64,000 nucleotides of DNA from Brevibacterium casei CIP 102111 (GCF_900169275.1 NZ_FXZC01000006.1:124001-188000), one strand, 5' to 3'. Positions 33,783-42,206 are shown, numbered from the stretch's first letter. Notes: generated by a model from the sequence alone, not told the origin. A program made the numbers and translations.

Positions 33783-34094
33783 TCACGATCGGATCAGCCG
33801 GTTGACCGCGGCAATGGACTCCTGAATCTTCTCGTGGGCGGCCTCGTCGCTAAGCTTGGCGGCATCGAGCACACAGTGCTTCAGGTGGTCATCGAGCAGC
33901 CCCGTCGCCACCCCCTGCAGCGAGCGGGTGAGCGCACTGACCTGGGTCAGAATGTGGATACAGTACTGCTCTTCGTCGATCATGTTCGCGATGCCCCGGG
34001 CCAAACCTTCGATTCGTTTCATGCGCTGCAGGTAGCGCTTCATATCGCCGATACACCCGTGGTGCGACGCATGCGATTCAGCGGTTGATGACAT
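33783..34094 (-). CDS. csoR: CsoR-family copper-sensing repressor
   Basis: The 103-residue helical protein has the CsoR core MKRYLQRMKRIEGLARGIANMIDEEQYCIHILTQ and the complete copper triad Cys45, His70 and Cys74 (QYCIH; DDHLKHC). Histidines at the start (SHASHHGC) are common in copper forms. It lies 24 bp before the broken copper ATPase gene on the same strand, though that gene is upstream of it, so the original operon was ATPase then csoR. No classical CsoR operator was seen nearby. Confidence 0.92.
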   Translation of the reverse strand: MSSTAESHASHHGCIGDMKRYLQRMKRIEGLARGIANMIDEEQYCIHILTQVSALTRSLQGVATGLLDDHLKHCVLDAAKLSDEAAHEKIQESIAAVNRLIRS

Positions 34095-34118
34095 GTGCTG
34101 ATCCTGGGCTGCGTGAGT

Positions 34119-34424
34119 TCAGTTCGTGCGTTCGAGCACGGCGCGAGTGCTGGCTTCTGAGCTGAGATCGATGCGGCGCAAGAGCTGGGCATTCAGCGAC
34201 ACGACGATCGTCGACAGCGACATCAGAATCGCTCCGACCGACATCGGCAGCCCGAACCCGACGCGGGCGAGCACACCGGCGGCAAGCGGCACCGAAATCA
34301 GGTTGTACCCCGCCGCCTACCACAGGTTCTGTTTCATCTTGCGGTAGGCAGCACGTGAGAGTTCGATCACTGAGAGCACCGAACGCGGGTCAGAGCTGGC
34401 GAGGATCAGCCCTGCCGACGCGAT
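34119..34424 (-). pseudogene. Copper-translocating P-type ATPase, C-terminal fragment
   Basis: Reading leftward from the IS edge: ASAGLILASSDPRSVLSVIE, then LSRAAYRKMKQNLW, a TAG stop (probably once TGG), [41 protein letters not shown] and a TGA at 34119. This is the end of a CopA/CopB-type pump. The gene is broken twice: the 5' part is lost at the IS3 boundary at 34425 and the rest has a premature stop. Confidence 0.85.
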
Positions 34425-34461
34425 TGAATTGGCCCGGTTTCAGTTCCGACCGGTTTTCCTG

Positions 34462-35373
34462 TCAGCCGGTCAGTGACAGAAGCGTCTCGGTTCCAGCGTA
34501 GTACGCCTGCTCGACCTCGGTTGGTGTGCGCATGTCGAGTTCTCCGTGGAGGCGTTCGTGGTTCCACCACCACACATATTCGAGCGTCGCGAGCTCGACC
34601 TGCTCAACCGTCCGCCACGGCCCCTGCTGACGAATGAGCTCGGTCTTGTAGAGGTTGTTGACCGCCTCAGCCATCGCGTTATCGAAACTGTCGCCGACAG
34701 TTCCGGTCGAGGGCACCGCTCCGAGTTCCGCGATGCGATCCGTGTAGACCATGGCGGTGTAGTTCGACCCGTGATCGGCGTGATGGATGAGCCCATCGAG
34801 CCGGCCGCCTGACTGCCAGGCCGCCATATCGAGCGCCTGCATCGGCAGGACCTCAGACTTCAGCGTCGCAGCAACGTTCCAGCCCACGATCCTGCGCGAG
34901 TACACGTCGGTGACGAACGCGACATACGCGAACCCAGACCAGGTAGCGACGTAGGTCACGTCGCACACCCAGAGCTTGCGCGGCCCATCCGCGACGAATC
35001 TCCGGTTGACTAGATCGGCAGGCAGTGCCGCCGCTTTGTCGGAGCGCGTGGTGAACACTCGCTTTGATTTCCGCACCCCGCGCACGCCCGCGAGCCGCAT
35101 CAGACGCTCGGTCTGGTCGCGGCCGATCTTCCACCCCTCACGCTTCAGCAGCGCGTGCATTTTCCGGCGTCCGTACACGCCATAATGCTTGGCGTGGAGC
35201 TGCTGGATCTCCGGCACGAGGAGTTCATCGCACAGCTGTCTCGCTGACGCGGGCCGCTGTTTCGCGGCCCGGTACCCGCGGGAGGTAAGGAACCCACGAA
35301 CTGCCGCACGCAGCGTACGACAGAGGAACTCGACCCCGAAACGATCACGATACTCGTCAACGAATCTGATCAT
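34462..35373 (-). CDS. IS3-family transposase OrfB (DDE integrase)
   Basis: The 303-residue protein has the HTH_21 region (YGVYGRRKMHALLKREGWKIG) and the DDE core with KLWVCDVTYVATWSGFAYVAFVTDVYSRRIVGW (first Asp), IHHADHGSNYTA (second Asp) and DSFDNAMAEAVNNLYKTELI (Glu). It overlaps orfA by 4 bp and is normally made as an OrfAB fusion by frameshifting. Confidence 0.93.
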   Translation of the reverse strand: MIRFVDEYRDRFGVEFLCRTLRAAVRGFLTSRGYRAAKQRPASARQLCDELLVPEIQQLHAKHYGVYGRRKMHALLKREGWKIGRDQTERLMRLAGVRGVRKSKRVFTTRSDKAAALPADLVNRRFVADGPRKLWVCDVTYVATWSGFAYVAFVTDVYSRRIVGWNVAATLKSEVLPMQALDMAAWQSGGRLDGLIHHADHGSNYTAMVYTDRIAELGAVPSTGTVGDSFDNAMAEAVNNLYKTELIRQQGPWRTVEQVELATLEYVWWWNHERLHGELDMRTPTEVEQAYYAGTETLLSLTG

Positions 35374-35684
35374 TTCGTTCGTGGTCGGTCGAGTTCCTTC
35401 GCGAAAAACACGCTCGCAGCTTTAAGAACTTCGTTGGCCTTCTTCAGTTCGGCGTTCTCGCGTCGCAGGCGTCGGTTCTCTTCGGCCATATCGCTCGTGA
35501 CGCCGGGCGTCACACCGGTATCGATGTCGTAGCGGCGCTGCCACACGCGCAGCGTCTCCGGACTCACTCCAAGGAGGCCACCGACGTGACGGCAAGCCGC
35601 GGTCAGAGACCCGTGCTCGGGGCGGGCCTCAGCGAGCATCCGAAGTGCACGCTGACGAAGTTCAGGGTCGTATGTGCTTGGCAT
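35370..35684 (-). CDS. IS3-family transposase OrfA (HTH)
   Basis: The 104-residue protein from MPSTYDPELRQRALRMLAEA has an HTH (TAACRHVGGLLGVSPETLRVWQRRYDID) and a leucine-zipper-like coiled coil (ENRRLRRENAELKKANEVLK). Codons upstream of 35684 lie outside the element's inverted repeat and are not counted. Confidence 0.9.
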   Translation of the reverse strand: MPSTYDPELRQRALRMLAEARPEHGSLTAACRHVGGLLGVSPETLRVWQRRYDIDTGVTPGVTSDMAEENRRLRRENAELKKANEVLKAASVFFAKELDRPRTK

Positions 35685-35733
35685 CGTAGTTCCATCCTTG
35701 TATAAAGATCGGAACTCAACCCAGGCCAATTCA

Positions 35734-35820
35734 GTGAACCTCGACGGTGTGATGTGCGTCAGCTGCGGCCGCCGTGTCATTGTTCCAGGCGGCCCGCGAC
35801 AGTTCGGCCCAGCGGGTCAT
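35734..35820 (-). pseudogene. Short C-terminal remnant resembling the cysteine-rich integrase-like protein
   Basis: On the minus strand, from the ATG overlapping the merA stop, the frame reads MTRWAELSRAAWNNDTAAAADA and runs to a stop at the IS edge. TRWAELSRAAWN resembles TRWAALAGASWN at the very end of the cysteine-rich protein encoded at 40011, and about 30 of 38 bases agree between the two places. It is therefore probably the tail of an older copy of that element, now trapped between merA and the IS. It could also be read as a truncated gene coupled to merA. Confidence 0.5.
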
Positions 35821-37247
35821 ACCGCGCAGCAGGAGAGTTTGGAGACGTCGGTGGTGAATGATTGGGCGGCGATCCTGATGCCTTCGGCCATCGTCAGATA
35901 CGGCGCCCAGCTTCGGGAGACCTGTTCGAGTGTCATCCCGCCTTCGAGGATGTAGACACCGGTTGCGGCGAGTTCACCGGCGTCCTTGGCGACCGCAGTG
36001 AGTCCGAGGATGCGACCGGTGTCGGCGTCGACGACGATCTTGATCAAGCCGCGGGTGTCTCGGTTGACCAGCGCGCGGGGCACGTATGTCAGGGGCAGGA
36101 CCCGGCAGTCGCACCGGATCCCCGCAGCGAGGACGTCTGCTTCCGTCATACCCACCGCTGCAAGGGCGGGACTGGTGAACGTCACTCGTGGCAGGCGGGC
36201 GTAGTCGACAGTGCGGTCGGTGCTGGTGAACGCATTGTCGACGATCATCGCCCCGTGTTGCGCGGCAACATAGACGAACTCGTGGTGCCCGGTCACGTCC
36301 CCGGCAGCCCAGACCCGCCGGTTCGTCGACTGAAGTTGGTCGCTGACCACGACTTCTCCGGCCTGGCCGGTGTTGACCTCGACGGCGTCGAGGTTGAGTC
36401 CCTCGGTGACCGGGCGACGGCCGGTGGCCACCAGCACCCGGTCGGCTCGGAACTCCTGCTCGGTGCCGGAGACGTTCGCCGTCGCGACGACCTGGCTGCT
36501 GGCCGGGTCGCGGAGCATGGAGGTGACCTCGGCGGGTCGAACAACGTGGATGCCTTCGTCGGCGAACACGTCCTCCAGGGCCCGGGAGGCTTCGGGTTCC
36601 TCTTTCGATGCCAGCCGGGAGCGGACCAGCATGGTGACCCGGGCGCCGAGTCGGGCGAACAACTGTGCTTGTTCCATCGCCACGTAGCCGCCACCGAGCA
36701 CGAGCAGGGAGTCGGGGACCTCGGTGAGTTCCATCGCGGTAGTCGAGGTCAGATAGTCCATGGTGGCCAGGCCGGGGATTGGTGCCGCCCAGGGGGCTGA
36801 TCCCGTCGCGATCAGGTAGTGATCGGCCCTGATCGCCTCAGCCTTGCCGTCACCGGTGACGGTGTGCAGCAACGGGCCGTCCGGGGTCCCGGCGAACGAG
36901 GCGTCGGCGTGCAGGACCCGCCACCCATAGGCGTCGGCCACGTCCTCGTACTTCTCACCGCGCAATGATTCCACCAGTGACTGAGTGGCACCGACCAGGC
37001 CCGGCATGTCCACGGGGCCGGCCGCCGCCGCGATCCCCGGAAACCGCGCGGCATCGGACGCTGTATGCCGCGCCTCGGCGGCTGCGAGCAGGCTCTTCGA
37101 GGGAATGCAACCGGTGTTCACGCACGTGCCCCCGAACGTTGACCGCTCGATCATCACCACCGACTTGCCCAGCCAGGTGGCCCGGATCGCTGCGGCGAAG
37201 GCCGCGCCGCCTGATCCGATGATCGCCAGATCGACCTTCGAGCCCAT
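35817..37247 (-). CDS. merA: Mercury(II) reductase
   Basis: The 476-residue flavoprotein lacks the optional N-terminal HMA domain. It has the FAD motif IIGSGGAAFAAAIRA, the redox-active GGTCVNTGCIPSK near 40-52, the NAD(P)H motif VLGGGYVAMEQAQLFARLG, AAGDVTGHHEFVYVAAQHG and the C-terminal vicinal cysteines KLSCCAV that pass Hg(II) to the active site. It reduces Hg(II) to Hg(0) in the cytosol. Transcribed from a MerR-type promoter divergent from merR. No merT, merP or merB was found. Confidence 0.96.
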   Translation of the reverse strand: MGSKVDLAIIGSGGAAFAAAIRATWLGKSVVMIERSTFGGTCVNTGCIPSKSLLAAAEARHTASDAARFPGIAAAAGPVDMPGLVGATQSLVESLRGEKYEDVADAYGWRVLHADASFAGTPDGPLLHTVTGDGKAEAIRADHYLIATGSAPWAAPIPGLATMDYLTSTTAMELTEVPDSLLVLGGGYVAMEQAQLFARLGARVTMLVRSRLASKEEPEASRALEDVFADEGIHVVRPAEVTSMLRDPASSQVVATANVSGTEQEFRADRVLVATGRRPVTEGLNLDAVEVNTGQAGEVVVSDQLQSTNRRVWAAGDVTGHHEFVYVAAQHGAMIVDNAFTSTDRTVDYARLPRVTFTSPALAAVGMTEADVLAAGIRCDCRVLPLTYVPRALVNRDTRGLIKIVVDADTGRILGLTAVAKDAGELAATGVYILEGGMTLEQVSRSWAPYLTMAEGIRIAAQSFTTDVSKLSCCAV

Positions 37248-37290
37248 GATGCGTTCCTCCCAGACGTTCGGTTCTCGCCTCCGACCATCA

Positions 37291-37321
37291 TTCTCAACCT
37301 TCCACTACACTGGAAGGTCAA
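37291..37321 (-). promoter_or_regulatory. MerR-type promoter/operator of merA
   Basis: The dyad ACCTTCCA-N6-TGGAAGGT (37297-37318) lies between a -35 TTGACC (37321-37316) and a -10 TGAGAA (37296-37291) on the minus strand. The spacer is 19 bp, the long spacing that MerR untwists when Hg(II) binds. It lies 44 bp before the merA start and 22 bp before merR. Confidence 0.88.
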
Positions 37322-37342
37322 GCGAGGGCGGAGGAGGACGTC

Positions 37343-37732
37343 ATGCGTATCGGGGAGCTGGCCCAAGCGGCGGGCACGACTGCCAAGACGCTGCGATTCT
37401 ACGAAGACCAGGGGCTTCTGCTGCCTGCTGCGCGAACCGCATCGGGCTACCGCGATTATGGCCCGGAGACTCTCGCCCGGCTCGATTTCATCCATCGCGG
37501 CCAAGCCGCAGCACTGACGCTCGCGCAGATCCGACAGATCCTCCAGATCCGGGACAGCGGGACGGCCCCGTGTGAACACGTCCGGGAACTGCTGGGTATG
37601 CGCCTGGCCGAAGTCGATGAGCAGATTGCCGAACTCGGCCGGCTGCGTGAGACCATCGCCCAGCTACGGGCGGCTGCTGAGGACGTTGAGCCCGAGACGT
37701 GCCAGGCGGGTGCGGTCTGTGTCTACCTTTAG
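37343..37732 (+). CDS. merR: MerR-family mercury-responsive regulator
   Basis: The 129-residue protein has the MerR winged helix MRIGELAQAAGTTAKTLRFYEDQGLLLPA and a long dimer helix; Cys77 (APCEHV), Cys120 and Cys126 (CQAGAVC) are in the positions of the metal-binding triad. It is divergent from merA with the MerR operator between. Other soft-metal MerR proteins look similar, but the merA neighbour fixes the role. Confidence 0.9.
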   Translation: MRIGELAQAAGTTAKTLRFYEDQGLLLPAARTASGYRDYGPETLARLDFIHRGQAAALTLAQIRQILQIRDSGTAPCEHVRELLGMRLAEVDEQIAELGRLRETIAQLRAAAEDVEPETCQAGAVCVYL

Positions 37733-38094
37733 CGATTCCGGAGCCTCGTTCGCCTGCGAAGTCCTGTCACCTTGGAGCGGTCGTAGCTGTTCCAGGTAGC
37801 GTGGGCGCTACGTTCGAGGAGTCTGCAATCCCCCTAGGTCGGCGTGAATCCGCCGTACAGCTAACGTAAGAATCGTGCATTAGATGCAATTTCCGAGATT
37901 ACACCGGCAGGGTCCGATGATCGAAGTGACGGAATAGGAGGTTAGCGCTAAGAGTATGCATGGCAGTCAGGTGCGCTCCCAGTGCCTAGCTCTCCGGGGC
38001 GGGACGTCCTGAGGTTCCTCGGCGCTGATCGAGTTAGGTATAGGAGCACCGATCACTGCATAACCGACAATGAGACTGCTGAACGAACGTGCGA
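37733..38094. other. Non-coding stretch with left end of the tyrosine-recombinase element
   Basis: No gene is seen in these 362 bp. The direct repeat described at 37842-37902 is here. Between 37733 and 37841 the minus strand can be read as ARSAHATWNSYDRSK-like sequence, weakly similar to the end of the cysteine-rich protein (ASWNTYATMR), so it may hold a further decayed remnant. Confidence 0.4.
37855..37889. repeat. Recombinase-type interrupted palindrome, left copy
   Basis: A 35-bp site: left arm GTACAGCTAACGTA, a 7-bp centre AGAATCG, right arm TGCATTAGATGCAA. The arms are imperfect inverted repeats as at tyrosine recombinase core sites. Related sites are at 43684-43718 and 43805-43839. Confidence 0.55.
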
Positions 38095-39918
38095 CTAACG
38101 GCGTAGTGCGGCTAACGCGTCGTCACAGGCGCTCGCAACTTCGGCAAGGTGAGCTTCGCGAGCGTATCCGCGAAGTTCGCGAATATTACGCACCCAGGTG
38201 CGAAGGTCCTCTGACTCTTCTCTAGCGATTATTGCCCTCGCTACTCGGTCCCACTCTTCCTTAGGCCAAGGCGAAGTGCCGTCGAGGCTACTGGCGGCAG
38301 TGATTGCGGTAAGTCGAAGGATGGATTGCTTTGCGTCTAGCGATTCAATGCCTTCCGTATAGGTTCTGAACCTGTCTAGGGAGGTGACGAAAACATGCTC
38401 TCGCGACTCCGTGGTGACACAGATTGTTCCTAAAGTTGTCGAGCTTAAGAACATGGCACTAAGCACCGCAGCGAGGGTCATCCAGTCCGGTTCAGGTCCA
38501 CTCGCGTGAATGGTCACGCCTTCGTTACTGACATCAACAGAGTCGCACTTGAGGTTGAATGCTCCCAGTAAGAGCGCGACCGCAGCGTCGCGATCTCTAG
38601 ATGCCAGGTAATGATTGTATTCAAAATCAACCCCGAGGCGTGCCATGGCAAGTGTGACACCCATGAAGGTAGCTATCGCAGTTTCGAGGTAGGCGAGGAA
38701 TCGATCAATGAAATGATCCGTCGTGAAGTTGTTGCCATCGATCTTGAGACCGTGCTCGATCAAATCAATGCCAGCGTGTGCTCCGGCGTTACGCAGTGCG
38801 GGAGTCAGATTCTCGTCTAAGAGAAGCTCGGGGTGAGCTGATGCGGCTTTTCCTATGACAGCTCCGCCATTCTTGCGATTCAGCCTCACGTACTCATCCG
38901 TCGAGTTCGAGAGGGTAGTCGCTAGAGTGTGCTTCAATACGCCGTCGCGAAAGGTGGCCACCGCTTCGACTGCCCGATGCGCTACTTCGAAGTCGCTGCC
39001 ACCTTCCGCAAAAATCCCTTGATGAACAGACGCGGCCGCGCTCCCGAGAAACGCCGCCGCACGAGCGTGTCGACGCTTCCATTCCTCAGACTGCGCGAAG
39101 TCCTTGCCGCCTATCCCGACAGCGGCATCCGAAGCGGACATGATTTGAGTGAAGGAATCCAGATCGAAGGAGGCCAGAGCCATGGAGTGAATAGTGTGCG
39201 CCTGGAGCCCCATGCCCTCTGAGGCAGACTCCCATCCTGCTCCGATCCTTAATGCCTGGTCCAGTTCCTTTAGGGAGTGCTCATGTCCTGCAAGTTGTCG
39301 TGCAGACTGGCCAATCCTGTTGAGCGCTTCCGAGGGCGATTCTTCCGAGAAAACCTCGTCAGCTTGGTTTATACGGTTGAGATCCGCGAGTATGGTCGCT
39401 GCCTCGTCAAAAATCTTGTTGCCCTGGCGTTCAAGCTCCTGGGCTGAGAGCATGTCGGGTGCTCTTAATGCTTCGACGAAAAGATCAGAACCCTCAGCGA
39501 ACTTCCGAAGCGCGTTACCTATGATTCTGCCGCGATTTCGCTGTGGCCTTGGCAGTTTGTTCTGCCAAGTGGCTACCAGTTGATCCAGCAAGGCAAATGC
39601 TGCCACCAATGAGTCGGCGGTGCGGTCTGTCCGGGAGGCATCGGCCAGGGCTTGGAGCACGCGCTTTATCGCTCGGTCTTGTTCCGTAAGAAGGTTGTCT
39701 AGTTCAGGAGAGATATCGTGATCCGGTGGCCGTCGCTTATCCCGAAACTCAACGACGAGGCGTTCTCGACGCTGGAGGTCGTGCTGGACCTCATGGGGTT
39801 TCGGTTGTGCCCCACAGTCGTGGCATTCTCGCGCGAGCAACCGCACTCCGTCGCATCCCGTGCAGGTTATAGTGCCAAACTTCAAGAGCAATCCTTCTTT
39901 GCGCTTCCGTCGCCCCAT
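38095..39918 (-). CDS. 607-residue zinc-ribbon protein with HEPN-like RNAGAH motif (unknown function)
   Basis: AGGAG lies six bases before the ATG. An N-terminal zinc ribbon has Cys19, Cys22, Cys32 and Cys35 (CTGCDG, ECHDCG). Most of the rest is helical; at residues 376-381, in LTPALRNAGAHAGIDLIEHG, there is an R-N-x3-H motif of the kind found at the active site of HEPN ribonucleases. No membrane segment. GC content is clearly lower than in neighbours, and it is cargo of a recombinase element, separated from the cysteine-rich gene by 92 bp. A defence or toxin role is inference; no known family was recognised. Confidence 0.8.
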   Translation of the reverse strand: MGRRKRKEGLLLKFGTITCTGCDGVRLLARECHDCGAQPKPHEVQHDLQRRERLVVEFRDKRRPPDHDISPELDNLLTEQDRAIKRVLQALADASRTDRTADSLVAAFALLDQLVATWQNKLPRPQRNRGRIIGNALRKFAEGSDLFVEALRAPDMLSAQELERQGNKIFDEAATILADLNRINQADEVFSEESPSEALNRIGQSARQLAGHEHSLKELDQALRIGAGWESASEGMGLQAHTIHSMALASFDLDSFTQIMSASDAAVGIGGKDFAQSEEWKRRHARAAAFLGSAAASVHQGIFAEGGSDFEVAHRAVEAVATFRDGVLKHTLATTLSNSTDEYVRLNRKNGGAVIGKAASAHPELLLDENLTPALRNAGAHAGIDLIEHGLKIDGNNFTTDHFIDRFLAYLETAIATFMGVTLAMARLGVDFEYNHYLASRDRDAAVALLLGAFNLKCDSVDVSNEGVTIHASGPEPDWMTLAAVLSAMFLSSTTLGTICVTTESREHVFVTSLDRFRTYTEGIESLDAKQSILRLTAITAASSLDGTSPWPKEEWDRVARAIIAREESEDLRTWVRNIRELRGYAREAHLAEVASACDDALAALRR

Positions 39919-40010
39919 ATATGCTCCTGCTGCCTCCGTTTTGAACTAGGTATCTCAGTAGATCATGAAGCACTGACATGGCGGAGGCGGCCAGTGCTGG
40001 CGATGGTCCA

Positions 40011-42206
40011 CTAGCGCATCGTCGCGTAGGTGTTCCAGGAGGCCCCGGCGAGTGCGGCCCAGCGGGTGGCGGTGCCGATGCTGATGCCGATGAGGGAGGC
40101 GAACACGGCGGGCGGGGTCGTGGATGCCAGGTGCAGAAGCGCGGTGTTCCGGCTGGCTCGGGTGGTGATCCCGAGCCGGTTCATGCGTGCCATGAGCGAC
40201 GTGGGGTGCAGGTGGGTGCCGGCGTTCTTGCCGGTGAACAGCCACCGGCCATCGGCCAGGGTGCTCGCGGTGCCGAACGGTTTGGCGACTGGTAGCGCGG
40301 TGACGAGGGCGTCCAGGGGCGGGATGAGCAGCAGCGGCTCGGGGCCGAGGGCGAGGTATGTGTCGCCGTCGCGGGTCTCGATGTCACTGGTGGTCAGGGC
40401 GGCGATCTTCGCGGCGGGTTGGGCGTAGAGCAGGATCAGGCAGGCGGCGGCGCGGTCCTCGATGCTGGCGGCGTCCGGGTCGTGCAGGAGCCGGCGGGCC
40501 AGGGCGAACTGTTCGTCGGGGTCGATGTCGTGGCCGGGGTGCTTGGGCACGACGGGATCGGGGAGCCTGATGTGTCGGAGGTAGCCGCCTCGTTTGAGCC
40601 ACCGGATGAAGATCAGTCGGGCGTCTCGGCTGCTGCTGAGCCAGGCGTCGACGCAGGCTTGCGGGCAGTCATCGAGCGTGTGGCCGCTGTCGGTGAGGTA
40701 GTCGAGGAAGGCGTGCGCGGTGTGGATGTCGCCCCGGCAGCGGGCTGCGACGTGGGCGGTGATGCGGCCGTGACGGTCGGCCTTGGCGCGGCCGGCGACG
40801 TGCCAGCGGGCGTAGCGGGACAGCACCCCGCGCAGTTCGGGGTCGGTGATGTCGGCGACGGCTTGGGTGGCGTAGCGGTGCAGCCGGGCGGCGTTCTCGT
40901 CGCGTGGCGGGAGCGCGCCGGCGGCGACGAGCATGGCGCGCAGGTAGGTCACCGAGAAGACCTGCGGGCGTGCGTCGAGGGCATCGTGCGACAGGTCGAT
41001 CCGGCCCTGGGCGATGTCGGTGAGCAGGCGCAGGCTGGCGAGACTGTGCCAGTTGTTCAGAAGGGACCGGGGCTGTTTCAGCTCGGTCAGCGCGTCGCGG
41101 ACGCTCTTGAGCTCGGGGCGGATCGTCCCGTCGGAGCCGGTGAGTGCGGCGTCGATCTGCTGGGCGGCTTGGCAGGCGAAGCAGCGGGGCCTGCCGTGGT
41201 TGGTGGTGCGTCGGCCGAGGGCCTGCTGGCCGCAGAGGGAGCAGTCGATCATCGGCGCCTGGTAGCAGGTCGGGCAGATGTCCGGTGTCGTGTCGGTGGC
41301 CTTCAGCGCGACCCGTCTGGACCGTCCGCAGATGCCGCAGGGCTTCGTGGGATGCCGGTAGCAGCGGACGCAGAGATTGCGTGATCCGTCGCGTCGTCCA
41401 CCGGCTCTGACCGCCAATGGCCCGATGGTGCCGCACTCGTCGCAGGCGTCCTCGGCGGCGCGGGTGCGGGCGTAGCAAGTGCCGCAGATCGCGTCCCCCT
41501 CGGCGGTACGGGCGTTGACCCGGCGGCTTCGTCCGCAGCCGATGCAGGCCTCACGCCGTCCTCGCTCGGCGCGGCATCCTCGGCAGTAGCCCAAGCCGTC
41601 GTCGCGGGAGCGGGTGAGGACGCGGGTGCGGCCGCAACTCGCGCAGACTTCCTGTGGGCGGTCGTGCTGGTGGCAGCGTTCGCAGATCGGGCCGTGGCCG
41701 TCGGTGGTCTTGATGCGCTGGTTCTCGCGTCCGCAGCGGGAGCAGGTCGCGGTGCGTACGCGGCTGTAGCAGCTCGTGCAGATGCGCTCACCCTCGCCGT
41801 GGGTGTGGAACAGAGTGCGGGGCCGCGAACACAGCGCGCACGAGGGCGAGACCAGCCCGGTCACGCCGGCGGCGATAGCGGCGTAGAGGAACTCACCGAC
41901 GGCCTTCGGCATCCGCGACCCGCCGGTGGTGAGCACGCCCGGATCAGCGACCAGGTGCTTGGTGAGCTGTGACCGGGCGGCAGGTGCCGCAGCGACCTTG
42001 GTGAGCAGGCCCTCGACCAGCTCGCCGGAGACGGTGGTATCGACGGTGTGCAGCAGGCCCAGGATCGTCGCGTGCTGCTGCTCGCGCTTGACGGCGAGAC
42101 GGGCGGCGGCGAGCCACGTGTCGCTGCATCGGCACCGCGGGCCGGCAACGTCGGAGCGTTGGATTGGCAGACCACAGGCAGCGCAGCGGCGGGCGCTGGT
42201 GCTCAG
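40011..42206 (-). CDS. Cysteine-rich multi-zinc-finger protein with integrase-like C-terminus
   Basis: The frame is open from CTG 42206, which overlaps the HTH gene stop as CTGA and has GAGGAG just before it; the first GTG is at 41936 (641 residues). From the CTG it is 731 residues and begins with CAACGLP and CRC. Residues about 120-340 hold at least a dozen CxxC pairs (CALCSRPR, CTSCYSR, CSRCGRE, CERCHQH, CASCGRT and more). The last 300 residues resemble a degenerate tyrosine recombinase (RLIFIRWLKRGGYL, AACLILLYAQPAAKIAALT, ISIGTATRWAALAGASW). It belongs to the recombinase operon and may assist it. Confidence 0.75.
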   Translation of the reverse strand: MSTSARRCAACGLPIQRSDVAGPRCRCSDTWLAAARLAVKREQQHATILGLLHTVDTTVSGELVEGLLTKVAAAPAARSQLTKHLVADPGVLTTGGSRMPKAVGEFLYAAIAAGVTGLVSPSCALCSRPRTLFHTHGEGERICTSCYSRVRTATCSRCGRENQRIKTTDGHGPICERCHQHDRPQEVCASCGRTRVLTRSRDDGLGYCRGCRAERGRREACIGCGRSRRVNARTAEGDAICGTCYARTRAAEDACDECGTIGPLAVRAGGRRDGSRNLCVRCYRHPTKPCGICGRSRRVALKATDTTPDICPTCYQAPMIDCSLCGQQALGRRTTNHGRPRCFACQAAQQIDAALTGSDGTIRPELKSVRDALTELKQPRSLLNNWHSLASLRLLTDIAQGRIDLSHDALDARPQVFSVTYLRAMLVAAGALPPRDENAARLHRYATQAVADITDPELRGVLSRYARWHVAGRAKADRHGRITAHVAARCRGDIHTAHAFLDYLTDSGHTLDDCPQACVDAWLSSSRDARLIFIRWLKRGGYLRHIRLPDPVVPKHPGHDIDPDEQFALARRLLHDPDAASIEDRAAACLILLYAQPAAKIAALTTSDIETRDGDTYLALGPEPLLLIPPLDALVTALPVAKPFGTASTLADGRWLFTGKNAGTHLHPTSLMARMNRLGITTRASRNTALLHLASTTPPAVFASLIGISIGTATRWAALAGASWNTYATMR

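Larger units (their letters stand above)
34425..35733 (-). mobile_element. Complete IS3-family insertion sequence
   Basis: The 1,309-bp element has imperfect terminal inverted repeats: left TGAATTGGCCCGGTTTCAGT and right (complement) TGAATTGGCCTGGGTTGAGT, both followed by TCCGA. It encodes two overlapping frames, orfA and orfB, on the minus strand. The flanks (GAT on the left, GTG on the right) show no matching target duplication, and the sequences on the two sides come from different genes, so it marks a rearrangement and not a simple insertion. Confidence 0.88.

Noticed and set aside
33783..34094. csoR as a second CstR
   Set aside because: It has Cys45, His70 and Cys74, the full copper triad, unlike the two-cysteine protein at 52953.
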